This document shows positions 26,191 through 34,837 of a stretch of 49,417 nucleotides of DNA, piece after piece. Each line of letters opens with the position of its first letter. Position 1 is the stretch's first letter. The position numbers were made by a program, and so were the translations under genes. The notes under the pieces were generated by a model. That model did no database searches. It was given only the letters and a program-made list of their open reading frames with translations, and had not been told where the DNA came from. The stretch is from Paludibacteraceae bacterium. GTDB taxonomy: Bacteria; Bacteroidota; Bacteroidia; Bacteroidales; Paludibacteraceae. The stretch is from assembly GCA_017467185.1 (NCBI GenBank), contig JAFTSS010000096.1, positions 1 to 49,417 of the forward strand, written 5' to 3'.

Positions 26191-26216
26191 CTGTTTGTAT
26201 TTTTTTAGTATTTTTG
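26185..26216 (+). promoter_or_regulatory. Probable promoter of the unknown gene at 26241
   Basis: ATTG (26185-26188), a 20-bp spacer, then TATTTTTG (26209-26216), matching TAnnTTTG. The -33 box overlaps the end of the TGCAC inverted repeat, so a protein bound there could block the promoter. Confidence 0.55.
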
Positions 26217-26240
26217 TGGCGTATTTATAAATAAAATGAT

Positions 26241-26993
26241 ATGGAAAGTTTATTTACACAACTGCTTGAGGGAACGTTTGATTATATTGGTCAAGGTAAT
26301 CCAAATTCTAAAATTTTAATTGTTGGTCGAGAACATGGCTTTTCTGATCAACAGCAGTGTGATTTAGAAATTTGGAGAAATTGCGAACAATGGAAACAGA
26401 TTATTCAAGGTATTCCTTTTTGTGAGGATGGTTATTCTCCTCGCACTTGTTTTACAGAACGTGGTCAAGAGTTTAGGTTAGATATAACATCAAAACATGG
26501 AGGAGCATCTCCAACTTGGTATATTTACCAAATGATGGTGAATGCTTTGTGTCCTCATGTGATGCCAATGGGGAATAAAGCTCCTCTATTGGATTTTTTT
26601 AATTATTGTTTTATTACAGAGTTTAGTACGGCAAGTCGTCCTACTAACAATAATCCGACCGAAAAAGAAATTGAAGCTACACGAAAATCAATTGAAAAGC
26701 GTACTCCATTGCTTTCTTCTGATTTTTATCGATCGTTTCCTATTGTTATATTAGCATGTGGAAAGTATTTTGATTGGTACAATATAAATATTGAGCGGAT
26801 ATTTGATGTTAAATGGGAAGGTCCGACAGAACAAGTATCACTTAATAATGGAAAGAAGATCTGGCTGAATTTGCATTATTCCGAAGACCGAAAGCGTGTT
26901 GTTATTCATACATGGCAAGCTTCTGGGATACTCAGACAAGGTTTAAAAAATATACAACCATTCTTTGATTATTTGTCAAGATTTAAATTTTAA
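26241..26993 (+). CDS. Hypothetical protein, possible uracil-DNA glycosylase-like fold
   Basis: I do not recognise the family with certainty. The 250-residue soluble protein has SKILIVGREHGF near the N-terminus and RVVIHTWQAS near the C-terminus. The order and position recall the ILxVGExPG and HPS motifs of the uracil-DNA glycosylase superfamily, but the key residues differ, so activity is doubtful. It has its own promoter and a strong terminator and forms a single-gene unit beside the sigma-factor operon, within the block that interrupts the efflux locus. Confidence 0.7.
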   Translation: MESLFTQLLEGTFDYIGQGNPNSKILIVGREHGFSDQQQCDLEIWRNCEQWKQIIQGIPFCEDGYSPRTCFTERGQEFRLDITSKHGGASPTWYIYQMMVNALCPHVMPMGNKAPLLDFFNYCFITEFSTASRPTNNNPTEKEIEATRKSIEKRTPLLSSDFYRSFPIVILACGKYFDWYNINIERIFDVKWEGPTEQVSLNNGKKIWLNLHYSEDRKRVVIHTWQASGILRQGLKNIQPFFDYLSRFKF

Positions 26994-26997
26994 AAAG

Positions 26998-27038
26998 ATG
27001 CCCTAAACAATTATAAGTAGTTTAGGGCATTTTTTTTG
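26998..27038 (+). terminator. Terminator of the unknown gene
   Basis: ATGCCCTAAAC pairs perfectly with GTTTAGGGCAT, followed by eight further T. It separates the accessory block from the ABC genes. Confidence 0.95.
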
Positions 27039-27122
27039 TACATGAAACCTTATTTTTGACGAACATTTTGCGGAGAGCGGTATTTGTTTGCGTAATTCAA
27101 ATAAAATACTAAGAGTTTTTTT

Positions 27123-27172
27123 TGTAAACATCCTTTACACTATAAACATCTACTATGTAAAGTTTCTTTACA
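27123..27172 (+). promoter_or_regulatory. Two putative enhancer palindromes of the ABC permease gene
   Basis: TGTAAACATCCTTTACA (27123-27139) and TGTAAAGTTTCTTTACA (27156-27172) both fit TGTAAA-N5-TTTACA exactly. Centres are 33 bp apart, about three helical turns. The nearer centre is 63 bp upstream of the GG of the -24 element, against 64 bp at the channel-adaptor operon. Confidence 0.75.
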
Positions 27173-27224
27173 ATTGATAAAATACAGTAAACTCTAAATC
27201 TCAATAATTCAGTGAGTTAATGTT

Positions 27225-27240
27225 TTGGCATGCCTTTGGC
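27225..27240 (+). promoter_or_regulatory. Sigma-54-like promoter of the ABC permease gene
   Basis: TTGGCATGCCTTTGGC has GG at 27227-27228 and GC at 27239-27240 with the canonical 10-bp spacing. The upstream 20-odd bases resemble those before the promoter at 20447. Transcription should start near 27252, giving a leader of about 25 nt to ATG 27277. Confidence 0.72.
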
Positions 27241-27276
27241 ACGAATAAAAACAGAAAAACAAAAAGAAATAATATA

Positions 27277-29613
27277 ATGAAATCATTTATCAATTTTTTA
27301 CGTAGGAATAAGCTTTACACTTTTATTGAAGTAGTAGGTATGGCCATTGCGTTGGCGTTTGTGATATTTATTGCAACTTTTGTGACAACACAACTCACCC
27401 GTGATAGCGAAATCAAAGGGCGCAATATTTATGTTAGTCGCTCGGAGAGGATGTTTATTGGGTGTGGTACAATCAAAGAGCAACTCGAAGGTCGTTTTTC
27501 TGAAGTACAAGACATTTGTCGCCTCTTTGATACGCAAATCTTTGGTGGCATCGAGATGACTATGCGTTATTCTAATGTCGAAGACCGTGCCGATGCACTT
27601 ATTGTTGACCCCAATTTTTTCCAAATGTTGCTTTATCCGCTACTTGAAGGCTCAGCCGAATCTGTGCTTGCCACTACACAATCGGTGGTTATCAGTGAAT
27701 CGTTTGCGCGTATCTTCTCGCCCAACGAGAGCCCAGTGGGTAAAACCATAGAAATATATGTGGAAGGCAACGCTGCCACACTTACTATTTCGGGCGTGTT
27801 CCGCGACCTTGCTAATAGCATAATTCGTTCTCCAAAAATTATTTATCGTATTGACCAACTTCAACAATTGACAGACCGAATTATTCAAAATGGTTCGGGA
27901 GCAGTGGCTACGTTCTTTCAACTCATGCCTAATACCGACTATGAGTCTCTTGCAAAAGAAATGGAGGCAATCGTCAAAGAACAAGATTTGATTTATAAAT
28001 ATGGTGTATTTAACGAATTTCATCTTATGCCATTTGAAGAAATTGCCTTTGCGGATGAGTTTACTCCTATTCCATTTCACAATTTAGTCAATCGCGATTA
28101 TCTTTCGCTTTTTATTGCAGCAGGTTTGCTATTGCTTATTTTTGCACTGCTCAACTATATATCGCTTACTGTGGCGCAGATTGGTTTTCGTGCTCGTGAG
28201 ATGGCAACACGTCGTTTGGTGGGTGCTCAGCGTTGGCAAATCGTGTTGAAATATATTGCCGAGTCTTTTGCATTAACTATTGTTTCTTTCCTTTTGGCTA
28301 TTTTGCTTGTGCAGATATTCTCTCCTCATTTGAGTCAGTTTATAGGACTAACTACTGTTTCTTTTGAGCATATTGGTCTATTAGAAGTGATTATGATGTT
28401 TTCTTTGATAGCGATGTTGTCTATTTTGTCTGGACTTATTCCTGCTATTATGGTACTTAAATATCAACCAATTGATGTTGTGCGTGGAACATTCGAAAAG
28501 GATAATCGCATGGGGTGGGGACGTGTATTGATGATAATACAGAATTTTGTAGCAATCACAGCATTAGGAATGGCCATAGTCATGTTTGTACAAATAAAAC
28601 ACATGCAAAATAAGCCAATGGGCTACGAGCGCGACAATCGTATTCGTGTAATAGGAGCCAATCGTGCGGCTGATTATTGTGTGGAAGAACTCAAACAACT
28701 TGCTTGTGTAGAAAAAGTTGGTTGGCTTCAATTTGAACCTATGACTTTTGGCACTTCGGGTATGGCACTTACGTTCAATGGTGTTGAGCACAAATTCGAC
28801 ATGTACTATGGCGACCAAACGGCTTTTGAAATACTTGGTTTTGAAGTGATTCGTCAAATGTCAGAGCCTTTAGAATCACATGTTTGGTTTCCCGAATCAC
28901 AACTTACTGCATTAGGTGTAGATTACGATTGTACGATGCTTATGCCTGATGATGATTATGGTTTGCCTATTTGCGGAATTATAAAGGATTGGTCAAAGGC
29001 AATGCCTGGTATGGGCGAGGGTGAACGTTGGCCAATCGTCCCTTGGATCACGAATATGGATAGCCCAGACGATTTTCGTTTACTTCGTCAGTTAGTAGTG
29101 CTTGTTTCTGGCGATGAAAATGAAGCTGAGAAACAAATCAATGAGTTTTATAAAAGTAAAGATATGTCTGACATTCAGGTAAGTACATATAACCATGTTG
29201 TCGAGTACCTTTATACTGGCTACACCTGTTATGTTCGTCTTATCTCTCTTTTCACCATGCTCACGCTACTATTGTCGTCGTTGGCTATGCTTGCCATGAG
29301 TACTTATTATGCAAAACAGCATACGCGTAATGTGGCTATACATAAAGTGATGGGGTGTAGCAATCAAGGCGTCTATTTCCGTATGGTTAGCGTATTCATC
29401 TCTTCAATATTGATTGCCGTCGTAGTGGCTATTCCTTGCGCATGGCTCATAGCTCAGCGTTGGCTCGAAGGGTATGAATATCGGATTGACAATTCAATAT
29501 GGTTTTATTTATTAGCTGCATTTGTTGTTTTGTTATTTGCCATATTCGCCATTTCGTGGCAGGCGGTACGCTTGATGCACACAAATCCCGTCGAAACTTT
29601 AAAATTAAAATAA
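27277..29613 (+). CDS. ABC exporter permease, FtsX/MacB-type
   Basis: From ATG 27277 the 778 residues form two FtsX-like units: an N-terminal membrane helix (about 17-35), a MacB periplasmic core, three helices near residues 270-410 (DYLSLFIAAGLLLLIFALLNY; ALTIVSFLLAILLVQIF), then a second periplasmic region and three C-terminal helices. It ends in NPVETLKLK, typical of Bacteroidetes MacB-like permeases that lack their own ATPase domain. It works with the separate ATPase at 29808, the adaptor and the TolC-like channel. Predicted to be sigma-54 dependent. Confidence 0.92.
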   Translation: MKSFINFLRRNKLYTFIEVVGMAIALAFVIFIATFVTTQLTRDSEIKGRNIYVSRSERMFIGCGTIKEQLEGRFSEVQDICRLFDTQIFGGIEMTMRYSNVEDRADALIVDPNFFQMLLYPLLEGSAESVLATTQSVVISESFARIFSPNESPVGKTIEIYVEGNAATLTISGVFRDLANSIIRSPKIIYRIDQLQQLTDRIIQNGSGAVATFFQLMPNTDYESLAKEMEAIVKEQDLIYKYGVFNEFHLMPFEEIAFADEFTPIPFHNLVNRDYLSLFIAAGLLLLIFALLNYISLTVAQIGFRAREMATRRLVGAQRWQIVLKYIAESFALTIVSFLLAILLVQIFSPHLSQFIGLTTVSFEHIGLLEVIMMFSLIAMLSILSGLIPAIMVLKYQPIDVVRGTFEKDNRMGWGRVLMIIQNFVAITALGMAIVMFVQIKHMQNKPMGYERDNRIRVIGANRAADYCVEELKQLACVEKVGWLQFEPMTFGTSGMALTFNGVEHKFDMYYGDQTAFEILGFEVIRQMSEPLESHVWFPESQLTALGVDYDCTMLMPDDDYGLPICGIIKDWSKAMPGMGEGERWPIVPWITNMDSPDDFRLLRQLVVLVSGDENEAEKQINEFYKSKDMSDIQVSTYNHVVEYLYTGYTCYVRLISLFTMLTLLLSSLAMLAMSTYYAKQHTRNVAIHKVMGCSNQGVYFRMVSVFISSILIAVVVAIPCAWLIAQRWLEGYEYRIDNSIWFYLLAAFVVLLFAIFAISWQAVRLMHTNPVETLKLK

Positions 29614-29807
29614 CATCACAATCCCTTACCTTCAAGCAACCTTCTTCATAGGATAACCCTATTTTCTCCTTATCCTCTACGAAGGATATACGAATGATAA
29701 ACGAAAGATAATTTTACCTTCAAGCAAGCGAATTGTCCCCTAATCTGTGTCATCCGCGTGTGATAAAAAATATATCGAATTAACATTAAATTAAAAAATA
29801 TACAATT

Positions 29808-30488
29808 ATGATCGAAGTAAAAAATCTCAGCAAAGTGTTTCGCACTGAGGAAATTGAAACAACAGCACTTAACAATGTGTCATTCAGTATCAATAAAGGC
29901 GAATTTGTAGCCATTATGGGTCCTTCTGGCTGTGGCAAATCTACGTTACTCAATGTTCTTGGCTTGTTAGACAATCCGAGTGGCGGTAGTTACCAGTTGC
30001 TTGGCAACGAAGTAGCCAGCCTTCGTGAACGCGAACGCACCAACTACCGCAAAGGTAACATTGGCTTTGTGTTTCAGTCGTTTAATCTTATTGACGAACT
30101 CAATGTATACGAAAATGTAGAACTCCCATTGAAGTATCTCAATATTTCTTCTTCAGAGCGCAAACGCCGTGTAACTGAAATGCTCAAACGCATGAATATC
30201 AGTCATCGTGCAAAGCACTATCCACAACAACTATCTGGTGGTCAGCAACAACGCGTAGCTATAGCACGTGCCGTAGTGGCAAATCCTCAACTCATTCTTG
30301 CCGATGAGCCAACAGGTAACCTCGATTCTCGCAATGGCAAAGAGGTGATGGACCTACTTTGCGACCTTAACAAAGAGGGCACCACTATAGTCATGGTTAC
30401 CCACTCGCAACGCGATGCCTCTGTAGCACAACGAGTCATCAACCTCTTTGATGGCGAAATCGTTGGTGATGTACAGAATGAGATGTAA
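29808..30488 (+). CDS. ABC exporter ATPase, MacB/LolD-type
   Basis: The 226-residue nucleotide-binding subunit has Walker A GPSGCGKST (about 44-52), the Q-loop in GFVFQSFNL, signature LSGGQQQRVAIARA, Walker B LILADEPTGNLD and the switch His in VTHSQ. Length and motifs match ATPases that drive FtsX-like mechanotransmission exporters. It lies 194 bp after the first permease gene and before the second, so it probably serves both. Confidence 0.95.
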   Translation: MIEVKNLSKVFRTEEIETTALNNVSFSINKGEFVAIMGPSGCGKSTLLNVLGLLDNPSGGSYQLLGNEVASLRERERTNYRKGNIGFVFQSFNLIDELNVYENVELPLKYLNISSSERKRRVTEMLKRMNISHRAKHYPQQLSGGQQQRVAIARAVVANPQLILADEPTGNLDSRNGKEVMDLLCDLNKEGTTIVMVTHSQRDASVAQRVINLFDGEIVGDVQNEM

Positions 30489-30500
30489 ATTTGTGTTTTG

Positions 30501-30714
30501 TTTTAACATAAGTACAGATTTATGTTTGGGGATAAATAGTTTTGAAGTATTGATGAGTTTATGGGGGTGATATGTTTTTTAAGTACAAGCCTTTGAATCA
30601 ATAAAATATGATTTATGGCATGTACTTGAAAAAGTGGTTGTCCTTTCAAAAGTAATAAAATACAGATTATTATTTATAAGCATGCGAACATATAATTTGT
30701 ACTTGTGTTGAAAA
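30501..30714 (+). repeat. GTAC-box dispersed element, copy B
   Basis: The ends are TTTTAACATAAGTACAGATT and AATTTGTACTTGTGTTGAAA; the inner pair is AAGTACAAGCC and CATGTACTTGAAAAA. It fills the gap between the ATPase and second permease genes, ending 25 bp before the permease start codon. Confidence 0.88.
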
Positions 30715-30739
30715 TAAACAATTTAAATAAAAAAGAATT

Positions 30740-33151
30740 ATGAAAATATCTAAATTGTTAAATATATTCGGAATGACAGCGGCATTTGCTGCGCTGTATA
30801 TCATTCTCGTTCAGGTGCATTACGACCTGACCTACAACCGCACTATTCCCGATTCGGAGCGAGTATATCTGATGACTCTACCGATGTTTAATGACGACAA
30901 ATTGCAGTCGTTCCTACCTCGTCCTCATGCAGAAATGCTTTTGGCAGAAAACCCTAATGTTGAGGTATATGGTGTTGCTAAATTAGATGATGTAAATAAG
31001 ATTGATGTCGTTGTGGGCGAAGGTTCAGAGGCGAAAACACATAGTGTAACATTTGCTCAAATGACATCGGGCGCACTGGCGACATTTGGATTTAAGTCTA
31101 TTATAGGTTCGTTTGAGGAGATGGGGGAAGGTGGCTATGTGGCTATTAGCGAAACTGCAGCCAAGCGATTGGGCGTGTCGGTAGATAGTATTCTGCAACT
31201 GGAGAGTTGGGGAAAAATGAACTACTTTGTTGTTCGTGCTATCTATGAAGATTTGCCTATGGCGAGCGACTTGCAGAACGTTGAAGTTATTCGTTGTAAC
31301 CAACTTGAAACACAAGACCTTTATGCTGCAAATAATTGGTCGTATAATTATTACATCAAACTTCGTTCTGCAGATGATAGAGTGTTGTTTGAAGAGATGG
31401 TTACAGCAAAATACAAAGAGTTGGCTGGCGAAGAACTAAAACGTTTTCGTGGCGTTCAACACAACGATTCTTCTGTTTATAAGCAACTTAATCAGATGGA
31501 GGAATTTCTTAATCGCGAGAAACTATATTGTCAGCTTATACCAATTAGTGAGTTATATTTTTGTAAAGAGTTGAATTGGACTGTTGGACAGGAAACAGGC
31601 AATAAGACAACTACTATTACCCTATTGATTGTGGCGGTATTGATTGTCATAATTACACTTATCAATTATGTGAATTTCTTCTTTGCACAAGTGCCTATGC
31701 GTATTCGTTCAGTTAATACTCGCAAAATACTCGGTAGTTCGCGTATGGCATTAGTAGGGCGATTTTTATTAGAGTCTATAATATTAGTCTTTATCTCATT
31801 AGTGTTGGCAACAGTTGTAGTCAAACTATTCCAATCATCAGAGTATGCCAATTTTATCTCATGCGAATTGGATTTCGTTAAAAATTGGGTAGTGTTGATA
31901 CTCACTATCGGAATTGCTATCTTGATGACTATTCTTGCAGGCATTTATCCTGCTATGTATGCCACATCATTTCCGCCAGCATTAGCGATTAAAGGCTCAT
32001 TCGGCATGACACAAAAAGGCAAGTCGCTACGCTATGCGCTGATTGGTTTGCAATTTGTTATTTCCATTGCGTTTATCATTTGTGTTATCTTTTTCAAGCA
32101 ACAACATTCCTATATGATGAACTTCGACATGGGTTTCAACAAGGAGTGTCTTATCACGGCAAATATTCCACTTAATAGTTTGGATCAGCGCGATGCGTTT
32201 AGTAGCGAGTTGCTTAATAATCCAAATATTAAGGCTGTGGCATGGTCGCAAGACAGAATGGTGGCAGAATCTCGTATGGAGTGGGGACGTTGGCATCATG
32301 GTGAACAGATGTCATTATCAGTGATGCCTGTGTCGTGGAATTTCCTACAAGTGATGGGTATTGAGGTAGTTGAAGGTCGTGATTTTCTCCCTTCTGACGA
32401 AAAAGGCGATGGCGCAATTATTCTCAACGAATATGCTAAAAAGAAATATAATCTTAATCTTGAGGAAGTAATCGAATGGAATGGCAAACCTTTTCCTGCT
32501 ACTGGTTTCTGTCGTGATTTCCATTTTGAGCCTCTACATTATGAAAGCGAGGCATTTGCTTTTTATATTTATGATTCAGAGATACAAAATAGGTATTTCA
32601 CTACGCCACATCTTACCGTGCGAACTATAGAAAATGCAGATATCAAAGCCGTATTTGATGCAATCCGTGCAACTACCGATAAGATTTTGCCTGATTATGG
32701 CGGGCAGAAGGTGAAAATCAATTTCTTCGATGAGGAGTTGGGCGAGAATTACGAGAAAGAGCAACAACTCACAACCACGATTTCGTTATTCACATTGTTG
32801 GCTATTATTATCTCGTTGATGGGCGTGTTGGGATTGGTGATTTTCGAAACGCAGTATCGCCGCAAAGAGATTGGCATTCGCCGTGTTAATGGTGCCACTG
32901 TGCGTGAAATCCTCTTGATGTTCAACCGCAAATTCATGATAATCGTAGCCATCTGTTTCTTTATCGCAGCTCCAATCAGTTATCTTATTACTGACTATTA
33001 TTATAGCACCTTTGCTTATCGTGCACCGATAGCCGTGTGGGTATTTGTGGTGGCACTATTGGCTGTCCTCCTCGTAACAACCCTTGTCGTAACCCTCGCC
33101 ACCTTCCGCACCGCCTCAGCTAATCCAGTTGAATCACTCCGTACAGAATAG
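30740..33151 (+). CDS. ABC exporter permease, FtsX/MacB-type (second)
   Basis: This 803-residue paralogue of the permease at 27277 has the same plan: an N-terminal helix (about 8-25), a periplasmic domain, a helix trio near 285-410 (ITLLIVAVLIVIITLINYVNFF), a second periplasmic domain and three C-terminal helices (LFTLLAIIISLMGVLGLVIF; RRKEIGIRRVNGATVREI). It ends ANPVESLRTE. The two permeases probably form a heterodimer around the shared ATPase. A GTAC-box element lies directly upstream of the start codon. Confidence 0.92.
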   Translation: MKISKLLNIFGMTAAFAALYIILVQVHYDLTYNRTIPDSERVYLMTLPMFNDDKLQSFLPRPHAEMLLAENPNVEVYGVAKLDDVNKIDVVVGEGSEAKTHSVTFAQMTSGALATFGFKSIIGSFEEMGEGGYVAISETAAKRLGVSVDSILQLESWGKMNYFVVRAIYEDLPMASDLQNVEVIRCNQLETQDLYAANNWSYNYYIKLRSADDRVLFEEMVTAKYKELAGEELKRFRGVQHNDSSVYKQLNQMEEFLNREKLYCQLIPISELYFCKELNWTVGQETGNKTTTITLLIVAVLIVIITLINYVNFFFAQVPMRIRSVNTRKILGSSRMALVGRFLLESIILVFISLVLATVVVKLFQSSEYANFISCELDFVKNWVVLILTIGIAILMTILAGIYPAMYATSFPPALAIKGSFGMTQKGKSLRYALIGLQFVISIAFIICVIFFKQQHSYMMNFDMGFNKECLITANIPLNSLDQRDAFSSELLNNPNIKAVAWSQDRMVAESRMEWGRWHHGEQMSLSVMPVSWNFLQVMGIEVVEGRDFLPSDEKGDGAIILNEYAKKKYNLNLEEVIEWNGKPFPATGFCRDFHFEPLHYESEAFAFYIYDSEIQNRYFTTPHLTVRTIENADIKAVFDAIRATTDKILPDYGGQKVKINFFDEELGENYEKEQQLTTTISLFTLLAIIISLMGVLGLVIFETQYRRKEIGIRRVNGATVREILLMFNRKFMIIVAICFFIAAPISYLITDYYYSTFAYRAPIAVWVFVVALLAVLLVTTLVVTLATFRTASANPVESLRTE

Positions 33152-33179
33152 AATACAGATAATAGATAACAAATATCCG

Positions 33180-33211
33180 ACCATCCTTTACATATTTTTG
33201 TGGAGGATGGT
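33180..33211 (+). terminator. Hairpin after the second permease gene
   Basis: ACCATCCT pairs with AGGATGGT around a 16-nt loop and is followed by TTTGGATTTATT, a modest T-rich tail. It directly abuts the 33-bp array. Confidence 0.6.
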
Positions 33212-33334
33212 TTGGATTTATTACAAAAGTTGTCAAGTTTTGGTTTGGATTTATTACAAAAACAACCTGATTTTGGTTTGGATTTATTACAAAAATAGAC
33301 TGATTTTGGTTTGGATTTATTACAAAAGTTTGAA
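33208..33334. repeat. 33-bp tandem array 2 (four units)
   Basis: GGTTTGGATTTATTACAAAA recurs with TTTGGAT at 33211, 33244, 33277 and 33310: exact 33-bp periods, about 23 conserved and 10 variable bases. The array ends just before the -33 box of the regulator gene. A multiple-of-three period keeps all frames open, which explains spurious open frames here. Confidence 0.9.
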
Positions 33335-33339
33335 AAATA

Positions 33340-33371
33340 TTTGGTTGTTATCTTGAAAAAGAGTAACTTTG
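33340..33371 (+). promoter_or_regulatory. Promoter of the response-regulator gene
   Basis: TTTG (33340-33343), a 20-bp spacer, then TAACTTTG (33364-33371). The -33 box is 30 bp beyond the last TTTGGAT of the 33-bp array. The leader of about 85 nt contains direct ATCCGTGT repeats (33402-33430). Confidence 0.78.
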
Positions 33372-33464
33372 CACATATTATAAACACATAAAACGCCGCA
33401 TGGCATCCGTGTGATCCGTGTATTCCGTGAGAAATTAAAAAAATATTCAGTTAGTGATAAAATT

Positions 33465-34832
33465 ATGTTAAAAGCCAAAATATTAGTAGTCGATGATAAT
33501 GATGGCATTCGTGCTGCGTTGAAGATTCTTTTGATGCGCCATTTTGCTGAGGTGGAGTTAATTGCTTCGCCTAAGGAATTGCGCTCGGTGGTGATGCGTT
33601 TCAAACCTGATGTGGTGTTGCTCGATATGAATTTCTATACCGACATGAATACAGGTAATGAGGGACTATTTTGTTTGTCGGAAATAAAGCGTTATGCACC
33701 TCAAATTGAGGTTGTTCTCTTTACTGCGTATGCCGATATTCAACTTGCGGTTGAGGGTATGAAACGTGGTGCTTTCGATTTTGTTGTCAAACCATGGGAC
33801 AACGATCGACTTGTCGAAATTCTTAAATCGGCATATAATCGTCGAAAGAAAGAGGCGAAACCTCAACCAAAGCCAGTAAGCCAAATGTATTGGGGCGAGG
33901 GCGATGCAATGCAGACGGTGCGCCGACAAATCGAACGATTTGCACCAACCGATGCAACTATCTTGATAACAGGCGAAAATGGTACGGGTAAAGATGTGTT
34001 GGCTAACGAGATACATCGCCTTTCCGATCGTGCTATGCAACCAATGGTTTGCGTAGATGCTGGGGCAATTACTGAAACTTTGTTCGAAAGCGAACTCTTT
34101 GGACATGTAAAAGGAGCTTTTACTGATGCTCATACCGACAAAATAGGCAAGTTCGAGCAAGCCAATGGCGGTACGCTGTTCCTTGATGAAATAGGTAATA
34201 TACCATTGCACCTACAAGCCAAACTTTTACGTGTGTTGCAAAATCGGGCAGTGACCCGCGTGGGTGATACCAAAGAGCGACCAATCAATATTCGTCTGAT
34301 TTGTGCAACTAACAAAGACATACCGCAAATGGTGCAAGAGGGTACATTCCGCGAAGACCTCTATTACCGCATCAATACATTGCACGTGCAACTGCCACCA
34401 CTTCGTCAGCGCACCGACGAGATATTGCCTTTGGCTGAGCGTTTTATAAAAATATATGCCGAAAAATATCATCGTATTGTTACTTCAATTTCTCCCGATG
34501 CCGCAAAACTCTTATTGGCTCACTCGTGGAGTGGTAATATCCGAGAATTGCAAAATTGTATCGAAAAAGCAGTGATACTCTCCGATGGCGCAGAACTCCT
34601 ATCTTCTGACATTCAATTAGTAGAGACGCAATATATTGCGTCTCTAAATAAGCAACACATTGCGTCTCAGGATAAGTCGCAATCTGTTAATATTGAAACC
34701 CTCGAAGCCGCCGAAGAGCGCACAATCCGCACCGCAATGGATAAATACGAAGGCAACCTCTCGCTCGTTGCAAAATCCCTTAACATCAGTCGCCCAACAC
34801 TTTATGCAAAATTGAAAAAGTATAACATCTAA
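33465..34832 (+). CDS. NtrC-family sigma-54-dependent response regulator
   Basis: From ATG 33465 the 456 residues comprise a receiver domain (acidic pair Asp10-Asp11, phosphoacceptor Asp54, Lys109), a AAA+ domain (Walker A GENGTGKD 170-177; sigma-54-contacting GAFTDA 217-222; Walker B LFLDEI) and a C-terminal Fis-type helix-turn-helix (about 415-456). It activates sigma-54 promoters on phosphorylation by the adjacent kinase, and likely acts at 20447 and 27225 through the TGTAAA-N5-TTTACA sites. A 26-bp palindrome is inserted in frame in the linker before the DNA-binding domain (about residues 386-400). An upstream GTG start was rejected because it lies in the repeat-rich leader. Confidence 0.94.
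   Translation: MLKAKILVVDDNDGIRAALKILLMRHFAEVELIASPKELRSVVMRFKPDVVLLDMNFYTDMNTGNEGLFCLSEIKRYAPQIEVVLFTAYADIQLAVEGMKRGAFDFVVKPWDNDRLVEILKSAYNRRKKEAKPQPKPVSQMYWGEGDAMQTVRRQIERFAPTDATILITGENGTGKDVLANEIHRLSDRAMQPMVCVDAGAITETLFESELFGHVKGAFTDAHTDKIGKFEQANGGTLFLDEIGNIPLHLQAKLLRVLQNRAVTRVGDTKERPINIRLICATNKDIPQMVQEGTFREDLYYRINTLHVQLPPLRQRTDEILPLAERFIKIYAEKYHRIVTSISPDAAKLLLAHSWSGNIRELQNCIEKAVILSDGAELLSSDIQLVETQYIASLNKQHIASQDKSQSVNIETLEAAEERTIRTAMDKYEGNLSLVAKSLNISRPTLYAKLKKYNI
34621..34646. repeat. 26-bp perfect palindrome inside the response-regulator gene
   Basis: The arms TAGAGACGCAATA/TATTGCGTCTCTA match perfectly. A partial second copy (ATTGCGTCTCAGG) follows at 34659-34671. The sequence differs at only a few symmetric positions from the terminator palindrome at 6789-6814. 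In frame it adds residues such as TQYIASLNKQHIASQ to the linker. Confidence 0.88.
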
Positions 34833-34837
34833 GACGG

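Noticed and set aside
29614-29807. Possible sigma-54 promoter before the ABC ATPase gene
   Set aside because: No TGGCAC or GG-N10-GC and no TGTAAA-N5-TTTACA site. The ATPase is probably transcribed from the permease promoter.
33208-33334. CRISPR-like array of 23-bp repeats
   Set aside because: The variable parts are only about 10 bp, there are four units, and no cas genes are present. The array is treated as a 33-bp tandem repeat.
33016-33387. Minus-strand repetitive protein (CNKSKPKS units)
   Set aside because: It is produced by the 33-bp period keeping all frames open and overlaps the real permease gene.
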